A DNA stretch of 64,000 bases, from positions 248,001 through 312,000 of the forward strand of contig NZ_FQVT01000004.1 in the NCBI RefSeq assembly GCF_900129445.1, in the 5' to 3' direction. Numbering within the stretch: the stretch's first letter is position 1; each line of letters begins with the position of its first letter. The notes beneath the pieces were generated by a model that saw nothing but the letters and a program-made list of their open reading frames with translations, had not been told where the DNA came from and searched no databases. This stretch comes from Salegentibacter echinorum. GTDB taxonomy: Bacteria > Bacteroidota > Bacteroidia > Flavobacteriales > Flavobacteriaceae. Made by a program: the position numbers and the translations under genes. Shown here piece by piece: positions 35,838 through 45,962 of the stretch.

Positions 35838-36026
35838 CTATTTAGGCTCATCGGTATCTTTGCGCCGTTTTATTAGAGAGATTCCCGAAATAAAAAATAT
35901 AAAGCCTATAATGGCTAAAGCCCAGGGGCTTATCGCCAGACCAATACTTCCAAAAATTCCCAGAATCCCCATAACTAGTGCTATAGCTCCTCCTACGGTT
36001 AAGATTATTCCTAAGGTTTTAATCAT
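35838..36026 (-). CDS. Small two-helix membrane protein
   Basis: 62 residues with two hydrophobic helices (about 4-28 and 32-52) separated by a short GSIGLAISPWA turn, and a charged Lys/Arg/Asp tail (KRRKDTDEPK). The gene is convergent with ftsZ and shares its terminator. The opposite frame is also open over part of the region but encodes a Pro/Ile-rich product with no plausible fold, so the minus-strand reading is preferred. Function unknown. Confidence 0.65.
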   Translation of the reverse strand: MIKTLGIILTVGGAIALVMGILGIFGSIGLAISPWALAIIGFIFFISGISLIKRRKDTDEPK

Positions 36027-36395
36027 AATTAAAGGTTTTATACCAATTTAACATGAAAATATATTTAAAATCGGTATTCGTTAGTAATTTAAAGATAAAT
36101 AAAGTTTTTTGGTGGAAATGGGAATTAACGTGTTTTTAGATATTCATTATATTTATCTTCACTAATGTGCAATAAAATGACATCCAATTAGCAAGTGCTC
36201 ATTATAGCAAATTCTACAAGCGATTTCCTGATTAACCTCCTTGTTATTAGAAATCTTAACGAAAAGAGTTGGTTGATAAGTATTCCTTGTGAAAAAACAG
36301 GATTCTCAGTTAGTTAGAGTTTAGTCTTTACTCTTTTTTTAGCCGCGATCATGCTTGTTTCTATACCGAACAATAGTGATTGTAAAACACATCCC
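36027..36395. other. Intergenic stretch with no recognisable feature
   Basis: This AT-rich 369-base stretch separates two minus-strand genes. I saw no credible coding frame, strong hairpin or consensus promoter in it. It presumably contains the promoter of the small membrane protein gene. Confidence 0.6.
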
Positions 36396-36953
36396 TTACT
36401 CCCAGTAAACCATAAAGTATTTGATTTTTGCATCATCGGGAATTTGAGAGGCCATAATTTTAGAGTTGGTGTCATACCTAAGATCGGCGGGAAGTTCTTT
36501 TTTATCTATAGTAAGGTAAACATTAATTTCATCGATAAAAACAACTGCCGCATTTAAGGTGTTTTCAATTCGGGAGATGTTGTAGTTTTCCATAACATCT
36601 TTAAACGTACTGTTGGTATTGAGCCCGCTTTTGGTTTTGTAACGTGGGTCTAAAACCCTAATATAACCTACGGTACTTGTAGTGTCAAACTCCTGTAAAG
36701 GTTCCAGGATCATTAAAGCTTTTCCGCCTTTTTCAAATACTTTAATCTCATCGGTAGCGCGCAATTCACGAGTGCCGCTTTTTTGCTTTACCAGGGAATC
36801 TTCAGCAAAAATAGAATCCAATTGGTTTATTCTAACATCTTTCTTTACCGGTCCCACCTGGTTGGCAGTAATTCTAAATGGATTATCCTCTTCTTTCTGG
36901 CAGGAGGTAAATCCCAGGCTTAATCCTATTACGAGTAATAAATATTTTCTCAT
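36396..36953 (-). CDS. Lipoprotein of unknown function
   Basis: 185 residues with a signal peptide ending in the lipobox FTSC (Cys18), followed by QKEEDNPF. The mature part has short charged strands and helices, and a beta-rich C-terminal section rich in Asp, Lys and Tyr. No known domain recognised. It starts 591 bases away from the ATPase stop-free upstream region on the same strand and may stand alone; the ATPase gene 64 bases upstream has its stop at 37018. Confidence 0.75.
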   Translation of the reverse strand: MRKYLLLVIGLSLGFTSCQKEEDNPFRITANQVGPVKKDVRINQLDSIFAEDSLVKQKSGTRELRATDEIKVFEKGGKALMILEPLQEFDTTSTVGYIRVLDPRYKTKSGLNTNSTFKDVMENYNISRIENTLNAAVVFIDEINVYLTIDKKELPADLRYDTNSKIMASQIPDDAKIKYFMVYWE

Positions 36954-37017
36954 TGATCTATAATTTAATTTTATACCTCCCAGGAGGCTACAAATATGAA
37001 TTGCTGTATTTAACTTT

Positions 37018-38544
37018 TTATTTCAATAATTTATTTAAAACCCCCATCACGCCCCTAATAAATGCTGCGCTGGTGAGTACCTTGAGCAAAGCTCCTTTGC
37101 TTTTTTTTGAAGTCCTTGAAGTAGTTTTACTTACTTTTTTCAACTTTTCTGCTTCTGCTGCCGCTTTCTCTTTACCTTCCCTTGCTGTTGCCTCTTCAAT
37201 TTTTTTGTTCAACAGTTCGTAAGCGCTCTCGCGATCAATATCTTCGCTGTATTTAGCTTTTAATTTAGAAGATGCAATAAGTTCTTCCAATTCGCCTTCG
37301 GTAAGTACATCCATTCGGCTCATTGGCGCCCTTAATATAGTAGCTGCCAGGGCAGACGGCCTTCCTTTCTCATCTAATGCCGAAACCAGGGCTTCTCCAA
37401 TTCCCAGTGAAGTGAGTTCATTTTTAGTGTCGTAATATGCTGAAATGGGATAGTTTTCTGCAGTTAATTTAATGGCCTTACGGTCTTTGGCCGTAAATGC
37501 TCTTAATGCGTGTTGAATTTTTAATCCCAGTTGTCCCAATACTTCGGAAGGAACATCGGTAGGGTTTTGTGTGACAAAGTACAAGCCGACTCCTTTAGAC
37601 CTAATCAATTTTACGATGCTTTCTATTTGATCCTGCAATGCATCTGAAGCTTCTTTAAAAATAAGATGAGCTTCATCTATAAATAGCACCAATTTTGGTT
37701 TGTCGCTGTCACCCTCTTCGGGGAAAGTGTTATAAATTTCGGCAAGTAAGCTTAACATAAATGTTGAAAACAGCTTGGGTTTATCCTGGATATCGGTAAG
37801 ACGCATGATATTCACAAACCCATTCCCGTTTTGATCTTTTCTGGTAAGGTCCTGTACTTCAAAAGAGCGTTCCCCAAAAAAACGCGAGGCTCCCTGTTGT
37901 TCCAGGGCAACAATTTTTCGTAATAAAGCCCCTGTGGAAGCTTTAGAAATTCTTCCGTAGTCCTCTTCAATATTTTCGCGTCCCTCATTGGTGACGTATT
38001 GAAGCATCTTTCTTAAATCTTTTAGATCTAAAAGAGGAAGTTGATTATCGTCACAATATTTAAAAATTACCGCCAGCACACCTTCTTGCGTTGGTGTGGC
38101 ATCTAAAATTCGAGAAAGGAGGATAGGACCAAATTCACTAACGGTAGCCCGCAACCTAACACCGTCCTGTTCTGAAATTGTAAGAAATTCAACCGGGGAT
38201 TTGGCTTTTTCGAATGGGAAGCCCAGTTTTTCATGTCTTTCGTGCAGAAAAGCTTCTCCTGAAGATTCTTTAGCTATTCCACTTAAATCCCCCTTTACAT
38301 CCATAAGTAAAACCGGTACACCTTTTTGCGATAGGTTTTCTGCCAGGATTTGCAGGGTTTTACTTTTTCCGGTTCCCGTGGCCCCGGCGATGAGACCGTG
38401 ACGGTTCATCGTTTTTAAAGGAATCTTTACGGCAGCATCGGCATAGGTTTTGCCATTTTGCATGGCTGCACCCAAATGGATAAAATCTCCTTTAGTTTGG
38501 TAGGATTTCTTAATATGTGTTATAAATTCCCGGGTTTTATCCAC
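37018..38544 (-). CDS. HerA/FtsK-like ATPase of the YjgR (DUF853) family
   Basis: 508 residues. Walker A is GATGTGKSKT (54-63), Walker B is LVLFIDEAHLIF (about 260-271), and a conserved YFVTQNPTDVPSEVLGQLGLKIQHALRAFT segment follows (about 303-332). This is the helicase-HerA-like YjgR family; a hexameric DNA- or protein-translocating pump is expected from the fold, but the role is unknown. The last 70 residues are Lys/Ala-rich and probably flexible. It has a candidate -7 box upstream on the minus strand. Confidence 0.92.
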   Translation of the reverse strand: MDKTREFITHIKKSYQTKGDFIHLGAAMQNGKTYADAAVKIPLKTMNRHGLIAGATGTGKSKTLQILAENLSQKGVPVLLMDVKGDLSGIAKESSGEAFLHERHEKLGFPFEKAKSPVEFLTISEQDGVRLRATVSEFGPILLSRILDATPTQEGVLAVIFKYCDDNQLPLLDLKDLRKMLQYVTNEGRENIEEDYGRISKASTGALLRKIVALEQQGASRFFGERSFEVQDLTRKDQNGNGFVNIMRLTDIQDKPKLFSTFMLSLLAEIYNTFPEEGDSDKPKLVLFIDEAHLIFKEASDALQDQIESIVKLIRSKGVGLYFVTQNPTDVPSEVLGQLGLKIQHALRAFTAKDRKAIKLTAENYPISAYYDTKNELTSLGIGEALVSALDEKGRPSALAATILRAPMSRMDVLTEGELEELIASSKLKAKYSEDIDRESAYELLNKKIEEATAREGKEKAAAEAEKLKKVSKTTSRTSKKSKGALLKVLTSAAFIRGVMGVLNKLLK

Positions 38545-38576
38545 GTTTTAATATTTTTAAAAAATAAGAATGTTCA

Positions 38577-38584
38577 CAAAAATA
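38577..38584 (-). promoter_or_regulatory. Candidate -7 box for the YjgR-like gene
   Basis: CAAAAATA reads TATTTTTG on the minus strand, an exact TAnnTTTG match, 33 bases before the ATG at 38544. Confidence 0.4.
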
Positions 38585-38617
38585 AGTCGGTTTTACTTAA
38601 TTTCCTCACTAAAATAG

Positions 38618-39667
38618 CTATTTGACGGCAGCCTGCAACAATTTAATGCTGCCTTTTTTACTATCTATTCTGGCTTCCAGACCGTTGGGAATGGTGAAAT
38701 TATCATCTATATGTCCAATCATACTTCCCGAAAAGGCAGGAATCTCCAAAGGCTTTATATAATGGTCTATCACTTCTTCCATAGTAAGTGACCCATAACC
38801 GGAACCGCCGGGTTTACAATTGGTACATTTTCCAAAAATAAAGCCGCTAATTTTATCTAAAACTCCTCCCAATTGCAACTGACTCATCATGCGATCTACA
38901 GCATAAATTTGCTCCCCTACATCTTCTAAATATAAAATATTGTCTTCCCAGTTTGTGGGAAAATAGGGGGAACCCATAATCCCGGTTAATACTGAAAGGT
39001 TGCCGCCAATTAGCTTGCCGGATGCCTTCCCGGGAGTTATAGTTCTAATCCTGTTAGTTGTTTGTGCGAGGTTATCGCCTTTGGCGGTAGGATTGGAAAA
39101 TGTAATTTCCTCTTTGTTAAAAAGCAGTCGCTTAAAATAATCACTACTAAAAGAGTTCCAGGTAGAAACCGCCAGAGGTCCGTGGAAGGTAACCAGTCCT
39201 GTCTTCTCATAGATTGCGAGATGCAACGCAGTGATGTCGCTATATCCCATAAAAACTTTAGGGTTATTTTTTATAGCGTTATAATCCAGTTTATCTAAAA
39301 TTCGGGCTGCACCAGAGCCGCCACGAAGAGCCATGATACCATCAATATTTTTATCCTTAAACATCTCATTTAGCTCTTCGGCCCTTTCCATATCGGTGCC
39401 GGCCAGGTGCCCGTAGCGAGCCTTGGTAAATTCTCCAAATTTCACTTTTAGCCCCATGGCTTCCAGGCTTTCCCGGGCGATTTCGTAAGGTTCGGTTTCA
39501 AAAATAGCGCTCGATGGACTTATTACTCCTATAGTGTCTCCTTCTTTTAGTCCCTTCGGGATTATAATATCGCTCTTTTTAAAACCAGTCTCAAAATCAC
39601 TAAAATTTGCCAGGGGAAAAGCCAGGCTCCCTATTCCTATATTTTGAATAAATTTTCTACGCTGCAT
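38618..39667 (-). CDS. LD-carboxypeptidase (peptidase family S66, LdcA-like)
   Basis: 349 residues. An N-terminal RRKFIQNIGIGSLAF segment looks like a Tat-type signal. The S66 triad is complete: nucleophile S143 in GYSD, E248 in YLEDVGEQ and H319 in GHIDDN. RGGSGAARIL (about 115-124) matches the family loop. LdcA-type enzymes remove the terminal D-Ala from muropeptide tetrapeptides to yield tripeptides. The twin-arginine signal would place it in the periplasm, whereas classic LdcA is cytoplasmic. It follows the PBP4-like gene on the same strand by 25 bases, so the two wall enzymes are probably cotranscribed. Confidence 0.93.
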   Translation of the reverse strand: MQRRKFIQNIGIGSLAFPLANFSDFETGFKKSDIIIPKGLKEGDTIGVISPSSAIFETEPYEIARESLEAMGLKVKFGEFTKARYGHLAGTDMERAEELNEMFKDKNIDGIMALRGGSGAARILDKLDYNAIKNNPKVFMGYSDITALHLAIYEKTGLVTFHGPLAVSTWNSFSSDYFKRLLFNKEEITFSNPTAKGDNLAQTTNRIRTITPGKASGKLIGGNLSVLTGIMGSPYFPTNWEDNILYLEDVGEQIYAVDRMMSQLQLGGVLDKISGFIFGKCTNCKPGGSGYGSLTMEEVIDHYIKPLEIPAFSGSMIGHIDDNFTIPNGLEARIDSKKGSIKLLQAAVK

Positions 39668-39692
39668 GATCTATGAATTTTGGAATTTAAAG

Positions 39693-41027
39693 TTAGTAAT
39701 TATCGCGAATGTTAAGCAGCACCTGCTCCATTTCTGCTTTTAAAACTTTAGTTGGAACGGTGTAATTACTATTCATAAAACTGAAAATTAATAATTTACC
39801 GCTTTTTGTTTTTAAATATCCACTAAGGCTGTGGTTGTTTTTTAGCGTTCCAGTTTTGGCGAAAACGTAGGGTTTATCGGCTTTGTAATAATTTTTGATT
39901 GTTCCAGAATGTCCGCCGGCCGGCAACATATCAAGTAATTTTTCTTCCGGCACTTCTTCTTTGATCTTCTCTAAAAGCTTTACTATACTAGCCGGCGTAA
40001 AAAGGTTGTATCGGGAAAGCCCCGAGCCATCGTACCACATAGGCTCGTCTGGCAGGTCCTTTAGGTAAAACTCTTTCATATAATCTATGGCGATTTGCGA
40101 TTTTAGAGTGTCAGAGGTTTTTTGGGCTGCTAGTAAGAGAATTTGTTCAGCTATAAAATTATCACTTACTTTTAGCATCTTTTTATAAATACTATCTGCA
40201 GGAATACTGTAAAGCGTCTGGGTTAATTCTTTGGCTTTTTCTGGATCTTCCAATAAAGCAACCGGTTTCTTAAGGGTATCGGCAAGGAGGTTAATAAATG
40301 TTTCCGAAGAAAACTTTAAAGGGATATTTTGAGAAAAACTGGCTCCCTTATTTTTATTATTAAAATCAAACCGATTTTTTTCCAGAGCTCTTTTTAAACC
40401 AGAACCGTCTTTTCTTTGCATTGATACAGCGATAGAGTCCTGAAAAATTCGGGGAGTTACCGTTGGGAATTCTTTATTCTTTTGAAACTGAAAATGGGCT
40501 AAGTTCCCATAAATAGGAAAGGCACTGCGTTCGGCAGAATAATAGGCGTTATAGTCATCCCAACCCCAGCCCGGGCCGAGATGTTTTTCGGTGAAATATG
40601 GTGGTACATAAGCCAATTGCTCCTGGCTGTCTTTTAAAAATTTATACACCTGTGATTCTGGTAATTCATCATTCAAAAAAGAAGGATCCCCAGTTGCTTT
40701 AAAGAAAAGTGTGTCATTTTGCTTTATATAGTGTAAGGCCGGCACCGAATCTCCCAACATCTTTAAACCGGCATAAAAAGTAAAGAGCTTGGTATTTGAA
40801 GCCGGCGTAAAATATTTATGGGCATTATGCCGATAGAGCACTTTTTCTTCCGCTGGGTCAATTAATTTAAAACCAACGAAACCTTTTTTAAAGACCAATG
40901 AATTCTCAAATATATCATCAAGTGGTTTCTTAATTTTTCGGTTAGCAGCACAGGCGTTTAAAATAAAAATTAAACATAAAAATAGACTAAATTTTAAAAG
41001 GTTACGAAATAGGTGCAGACATTTCAC
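39693..41027 (-). CDS. dacB: D-alanyl-D-alanine carboxypeptidase/endopeptidase (PBP4, family S13), lipoprotein
   Basis: 444 residues. Signal peptide with lipobox LNAC (Cys26), so membrane-anchored. All three penicillin-binding motifs are present: S77-N-T-K80, S288-D-N290 and K391-T-G393. PBP4 enzymes trim terminal D-Ala and cut peptide crosslinks in peptidoglycan. It is divergent from the SusC gene across 251 bases and heads a two-gene unit with the LD-carboxypeptidase. The gene symbol reflects family membership; a second dacB may exist elsewhere. Confidence 0.92.
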   Translation of the reverse strand: MKCLHLFRNLLKFSLFLCLIFILNACAANRKIKKPLDDIFENSLVFKKGFVGFKLIDPAEEKVLYRHNAHKYFTPASNTKLFTFYAGLKMLGDSVPALHYIKQNDTLFFKATGDPSFLNDELPESQVYKFLKDSQEQLAYVPPYFTEKHLGPGWGWDDYNAYYSAERSAFPIYGNLAHFQFQKNKEFPTVTPRIFQDSIAVSMQRKDGSGLKRALEKNRFDFNNKNKGASFSQNIPLKFSSETFINLLADTLKKPVALLEDPEKAKELTQTLYSIPADSIYKKMLKVSDNFIAEQILLLAAQKTSDTLKSQIAIDYMKEFYLKDLPDEPMWYDGSGLSRYNLFTPASIVKLLEKIKEEVPEEKLLDMLPAGGHSGTIKNYYKADKPYVFAKTGTLKNNHSLSGYLKTKSGKLLIFSFMNSNYTVPTKVLKAEMEQVLLNIRDNY

Positions 41028-41278
41028 AATACAGGGGTTTAATTAAATGAGTACAGTTTGTTTATTTTTTTTAATAAGAAATAATTTAAATAGCTAATAT
41101 ATATCGAGAAATTTAATCATTGTTTAAGAAATGGGATATTTTATTGAATTTTGAGGTTTTTCCTTGCATGAGATAGGTGTTTTTGGCTCTTTTTGAGGTT
41201 ATTTCTCGAATAACTTGCGCTAAATACAGAAGTTTGCATATATTTAAGTTTTAATTCAGAAAATTTAACACAAAAAGA

Positions 41279-44200
41279 ATGAGAAACAAAATTACATGTA
41301 TTGCCTTGTTGTTGTTTTTTCAGGCCTTCAATATGATGGCGCAGCAAGGGGAAGTGAGTGGTACAGTAACCGTAGCCAGTGATGGGATGACTTTACCGGG
41401 CGTGAATGTCGTGGTAAAAGGAACCAACCAGGGGACGGTGACAGACATGAACGGGAACTATGCAATTAATGTAGCAGCCGATGCTACATTAGTGTTTTCT
41501 TCCTTAGGTTTTGAAGACCAGGAACAAGCCGTAAATGGAAGAAGCGAAATAAATGTCGCTATGGTTGAAGATTTAGAGGGACTGGACGAAGTGGTAGTCA
41601 CCGCACTTGGTATTTCCCGGGATAAAAAATCTTTGGGTTATGCTACCCAGGAGGTAGATGGGGAAGATATAAATCTTACCAATGAACAGAATGTTTTGGG
41701 GTCATTAGCCGGGCGGGTAGCCGGGGTGCAGGTAACAGGATCATCTGGCGCCAGTATGGGTGGAACTCAAAAAATAAAGATTCGTGGTGTAAATTCAATT
41801 AGTGGGGGCGACCAACCGCTTATCGTGGTAGATGGAACACCAATCTCAAACGCGAATTTCTCCGGTAGTGACGGCGCAGATTATGGAAACCTGGGGCAGG
41901 ATGTAAATCCCAACGATATTGCTTCGGTAAACGTTTTAAAGGGGCCTGCGGCTTCAGCTTTATATGGAATTAGAGGTCAATATGGGGTGATTATGATTAC
42001 CACCAAGAAAGGAAAAAAGGGCGTTAAAGATGTACAGGTGCAACTTAATTCTTCTTTTACTTTAGAACACGCTGCAGATTTTCTTCCGAAACAAAATTTG
42101 TATGGAGGAGGCTCCAGCCAGTCTTTTTCTACCTTACCTAATGGCGACCCTTATGTTGCGGTGAGTGTAGATGAAAGTTGGGGACCAAGAATGGACGGCA
42201 CCCCGGTGCGGCAGGTTTTTAGTTTTTATCCGCAAGATCCAACTTATGGACAGTTAACACCATTTGTTCCGCATCCAGATAATATTGAAAATTATTATGA
42301 AACCGGTTATAATCTTAATAACGGAATCACCGTTTCCGGCGGAAATGAAAATACTACTTATAGGTTGAGTTTGAATGATACGAGAATTGAGGGCGTGGAG
42401 CCAAATTCTTACTTAGATAGGAATAACCTGAGTTTAAGCGCCAGTTTAGATTTAGTTGAAAATTTAACAGTAACCACCAATATTAACTATGCCAGGAACG
42501 ATGCCAGAAGACCGGGCCAGGGTTCTGAAGTTGGAGCAGCTTATCTAAACCAATGGTTTCAGCGTAATTTGGATATGAAGCGTTTAAAGGATTACAAATA
42601 TGACGACGGTACTTTTTTACACTGGAACTTGCGAAACCCCAGCTCTACAACCGGGGAAATCACAAATTTTGATCCTTTATATTGGAACAACCCTTATTTT
42701 AACGCTTATGAAAATACTTCGGAAGATAGGCGGGATAGGCTTTTTGGGGATGTTTCTTTAAAATACCAGATCACCCCAGAGCTTGAAATTTCTGGAGCGA
42801 TAAGATCTGATATGTACACGCAAAATATAGAAAGTCGCCAGGCTTTTGGAGGTACAGATACGCCAGAATATTCTGTGGGTAAATATCAAAACAAAGAATG
42901 GAACTATGAGTTGCTCGCGCAATACAACAAAGATTTTGATGAGTTTTCTCTAAATGCCACTTTGGGAGGAAACATTTTTAGTCGAAAATATTCATATTTA
43001 TATATGGAAACCGTAGGAGGTTTATCATCTCCCGGTTTTTACAATATAGAAGCTTCCATTGACCGTCCCGAAACTACTTCTTATTTATTGGAAAAACAGA
43101 TAAGAAGTGCTTTTGCGATGGTTTCTTTGGGGTACCAGGATACCTATTTTCTTGATGCTTCCATAAGAAATGATAATTCATCTGCACTGCCAGAAGACAA
43201 TAATTCTTATTATTATCCTTCTGTTTCTGGAAGTATGATTTTTAGTGAATTAACCGACTGGGAGCCGCTTAGCTTCGGAAAAATAAGAGCGAGTTATGCC
43301 CAGGCTGGGTCAGACCTTAGTCCGTATAGAACTACACCGGCTTTTGGAGTGGGTACCGTATATGGCAGCACTAACACTTTGTTTGTGCCAAATAATTTAA
43401 ATAATCCAGATATTGAACCCTCTTTCTCTCATTCTTATGAAGCAGGGCTGGATATGCGGTTCTTTAAAAATAGGTTAGGTTTGGATTTTACGTATTACAT
43501 GCAAAAGAATAAAAACCAAATTATTAACCTGGATGTTTCAGGAGCAAGTGGGTATTCTTCAAGTACTATTAATGCAGGACTTATCCAAAACCAGGGGTTT
43601 GAGATCACCCTTACCGGACAGCCAATTAAAACCGAAGATTTTTTATGGGATGCCGTTTTTAATATTAACAGCAACAAAAGTGAAGTGGTGGAGCTAGCCC
43701 CGGGAATCGATGTTTATACCTATGGTTCATCAACCTATTCTAGCGTTACTACTTATTTAAATTCTTATGAAGGCGAGCCTTTTGGTAGTTTAGTGGGACA
43801 GGCTTATCAGCGTGATGAAGCTACCGGCGAAATCTTATTAGGTTCAGACAATATGCCTTTATACACCGATGCTACCCATAATTTTGGTTCAGTTTTACCA
43901 GATTTCACAGGAGGTTTTCAAAATACTTTTCGCTATAAGAACTTTAGCCTGGCTGCAATGATAGATTTTCAGGGTGGTGGGCAGTTTTTTAGCCGATCGA
44001 AACAGCTGGGGGTAAGAACCGGGCAGGATCCAATTACTGTTCAAATAAATGATAGAGGACAAAACGTGAGGGATCCATTAGAAGATGGCGGTGGTGTAAA
44101 GGTTACCGGAATTTCTGCGGAAACAGGTGAGCCAGTAGAGGCTTATGTAAATGCAAGGTCTTATTACAGAAATGTTGTAGGAAGAAGAATTTATGAGGAG

Positions 44201-44461
44201 TGGTTATATGATGCTTCCTACATTAAATTACGCGAAGTGAAATTAGGTTATAATTTTGGAAAAAACTTAATAGATCGTTTACCGTTTGATGCAGTAAATG
44301 TGGCATTAATTGCCCGTAATCCTGCAATGATTTGGCAAAAAGCGCCAGATGGGATAGATCCTTCTTCTATTTCTACCGGAAGTCAGTCTATAAGCTGGTA
44401 TGAATCTGGGCAATTGCCTACAGTAAGATCTTACGGAATTAACCTTAACATTACATTTTAA
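41279..44461 (+). CDS. SusC/RagA family TonB-linked outer-membrane transporter
   Basis: 1060 residues. Signal peptide 1-22 (ending MMAQ), a carboxypeptidase D regulatory-like domain (about 24-100, GEVSGTVTVASDGMTLPGVNVVVKG), the SusC signature LDEVVVTALG-RDKKSLGY, a plug domain (about 110-230, with IRGVNSISGGDQPLIVVDG and VNVLKGPAASALYG), and a 22-strand barrel ending in an aromatic residue (NLNITF). It forms the pore under a SusD lid and imports oligomers using TonB energy. The neighbours are peptidoglycan-active enzymes, so muropeptides or peptides are more likely cargo than starch. No sigma/anti-sigma or hybrid sensor gene is adjacent. Confidence 0.95.
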   Translation: MRNKITCIALLLFFQAFNMMAQQGEVSGTVTVASDGMTLPGVNVVVKGTNQGTVTDMNGNYAINVAADATLVFSSLGFEDQEQAVNGRSEINVAMVEDLEGLDEVVVTALGISRDKKSLGYATQEVDGEDINLTNEQNVLGSLAGRVAGVQVTGSSGASMGGTQKIKIRGVNSISGGDQPLIVVDGTPISNANFSGSDGADYGNLGQDVNPNDIASVNVLKGPAASALYGIRGQYGVIMITTKKGKKGVKDVQVQLNSSFTLEHAADFLPKQNLYGGGSSQSFSTLPNGDPYVAVSVDESWGPRMDGTPVRQVFSFYPQDPTYGQLTPFVPHPDNIENYYETGYNLNNGITVSGGNENTTYRLSLNDTRIEGVEPNSYLDRNNLSLSASLDLVENLTVTTNINYARNDARRPGQGSEVGAAYLNQWFQRNLDMKRLKDYKYDDGTFLHWNLRNPSSTTGEITNFDPLYWNNPYFNAYENTSEDRRDRLFGDVSLKYQITPELEISGAIRSDMYTQNIESRQAFGGTDTPEYSVGKYQNKEWNYELLAQYNKDFDEFSLNATLGGNIFSRKYSYLYMETVGGLSSPGFYNIEASIDRPETTSYLLEKQIRSAFAMVSLGYQDTYFLDASIRNDNSSALPEDNNSYYYPSVSGSMIFSELTDWEPLSFGKIRASYAQAGSDLSPYRTTPAFGVGTVYGSTNTLFVPNNLNNPDIEPSFSHSYEAGLDMRFFKNRLGLDFTYYMQKNKNQIINLDVSGASGYSSSTINAGLIQNQGFEITLTGQPIKTEDFLWDAVFNINSNKSEVVELAPGIDVYTYGSSTYSSVTTYLNSYEGEPFGSLVGQAYQRDEATGEILLGSDNMPLYTDATHNFGSVLPDFTGGFQNTFRYKNFSLAAMIDFQGGGQFFSRSKQLGVRTGQDPITVQINDRGQNVRDPLEDGGGVKVTGISAETGEPVEAYVNARSYYRNVVGRRIYEEWLYDASYIKLREVKLGYNFGKNLIDRLPFDAVNVALIARNPAMIWQKAPDGIDPSSISTGSQSISWYESGQLPTVRSYGINLNITF

Positions 44462-44473
44462 AAAATTAGCACA

Positions 44474-45862
44474 ATGAAAAAAGCATATATATTATTTTTA
44501 ATTTCAGGCTTTTTGTTGGGGAGCTGTAGTGATTTTGATGAAGACATCAATAAAAATCCAAATTTACCCAACCAGGCTTCGGGCACCCAGTTAATTGCCA
44601 ATGCACAGCTAAGCCTTCCCGGGCTGGCTTCGTCTCCTAAAGGATCGTCGATGGCACAATACCTTGCCGAGACGCAATATGTTGGCCTAACCCTATACCC
44701 GCAAGAAAGTACTAGTTTCTACGGATATTACCAGGGACCTTTAGAAAACCTGCAAACTGTACTGGATGCTGAAGATCTCAATGCTGCCGATGGTCCTATT
44801 GATAATCAATTGGCCGTGGCCAAAATTTTAAAGGCTTATTATTACTGGAACCTTACCGATCGTTGGGGCGATATTCCTTATAGCGAAGCGCTACAGGGAG
44901 CCGATAATTTTACCCCGGCTTACGATACGCAAGAGTCTATTTATAATGATTTGTTTGCTGAATTAAAAGAAGCCAATAGTATGATGGTTTCGGGGAGCAT
45001 TACCAATGATATTGTGTATGGCGGTGATATGGATAAGTGGAAAAAGCTTGCCAATACCATAAGACTGTTTATGGCTTTGAGACTTTCTGAAGTTGACCCG
45101 GCGATGGCTAAAACCGAATTTTCGGCTGCCCTAAGTGCCGGTGTTTTTACTTCAAATGATGACAACCTGGTGTTTGAACATTTGGCAGACGCCAATAACC
45201 AGAATTACTGGTATAGCCAGGTTGTAGAAAGAAACCGGGAATGGTGGGCATTATCTGAAAATTTAGTAGAAGAAATGAAACCCGTAAACGATCCCAGGTT
45301 AGCTGTGTATGGCGATCCGGCCAGGGAAACCGGGGAATATACCGGACTGAAGTTTGGAGAAGAAGACAATATTGGAACTGAAGAATTTGCCTTACTTGGC
45401 TCAAAGATCTTTGCACAGGATGCGCCGGTTTATTTGGTAACTTATGCCCAGGTTTTATTCGCAAAAGCTGAAGCAGCACATCGTGGTTGGATTGAAGAAG
45501 ATGCTGAAACAAATTATAATATGGCTGTTGAAGCCTCTATTGAACAATGGACAGGAAGCTCTGATGGAGCTGGAGATTTCCTGGCAAATCCTAAAATTGC
45601 TTTTGATGCTGGTAATGCGCTGGAGCAAATTTCCAATCAGCGGTGGGTACATCTTTATATGTTTGGTTATGAAGCCTGGTCTGAATGGAGAAGGACAGGC
45701 TATCCCAATGACCTGGTAGAACCCAATGGAAACGAAATTCCTACCCGCTTAAGCTACCCAGATAATGAAGCTTTTAATAATGAAGCTAATTATGAGGCAG
45801 CCGTGGGGCGTCAATTTAACGGTGATGATAGTATTTACGGCAAAGTTTGGTGGGATGAATAA
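44474..45862 (+). CDS. SusD/RagB family substrate-binding lipoprotein
   Basis: 462 residues. Lipobox LGSC (Cys17) is followed by SDFDEDINKNPN, a typical SusD-like opening. Helical TPR-like repeats hold the core (YYYWNLTDRWGDIPYSEAL near 117-135, KLANTIRLFMALRLSEVDP near 191-209) with the C-terminal SusD marks RWVHLYMFGYEAWSEWRRTGYP. This belongs to the shorter SusD-like-2 type. It sits 12 bases after SusC and forms the lid of that transporter. A hairpin follows its stop. Confidence 0.94.
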   Translation: MKKAYILFLISGFLLGSCSDFDEDINKNPNLPNQASGTQLIANAQLSLPGLASSPKGSSMAQYLAETQYVGLTLYPQESTSFYGYYQGPLENLQTVLDAEDLNAADGPIDNQLAVAKILKAYYYWNLTDRWGDIPYSEALQGADNFTPAYDTQESIYNDLFAELKEANSMMVSGSITNDIVYGGDMDKWKKLANTIRLFMALRLSEVDPAMAKTEFSAALSAGVFTSNDDNLVFEHLADANNQNYWYSQVVERNREWWALSENLVEEMKPVNDPRLAVYGDPARETGEYTGLKFGEEDNIGTEEFALLGSKIFAQDAPVYLVTYAQVLFAKAEAAHRGWIEEDAETNYNMAVEASIEQWTGSSDGAGDFLANPKIAFDAGNALEQISNQRWVHLYMFGYEAWSEWRRTGYPNDLVEPNGNEIPTRLSYPDNEAFNNEANYEAAVGRQFNGDDSIYGKVWWDE

Positions 45863-45920
45863 ACTGCTAAAAGCATTAAAAATAAAGTTTCAATAGTTTA
45901 GAAATTGATTATGTTGAAGG

Positions 45921-45941
45921 TCTCCCGGTGAAAACGGGAGA
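45921..45941 (+). terminator. Hairpin with T-run after the SusD gene
   Basis: TCTCCCG (45921-45927) pairs with CGGGAGA (45935-45941) across a 7-base loop, followed by TTTTC. It lies 22 bases before the amidase start and could attenuate or process the message between the transporter and hydrolase genes. Confidence 0.65.
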
Positions 45942-45962
45942 TTTTCATTTAAAAATTTAAGG

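Noticed and set aside
35860-36051. 63-codon plus-strand frame after ftsZ
   Set aside because: It is antisense to the small membrane protein, which has clear membrane helices and a charged tail; this product is only Ile/Pro-rich.
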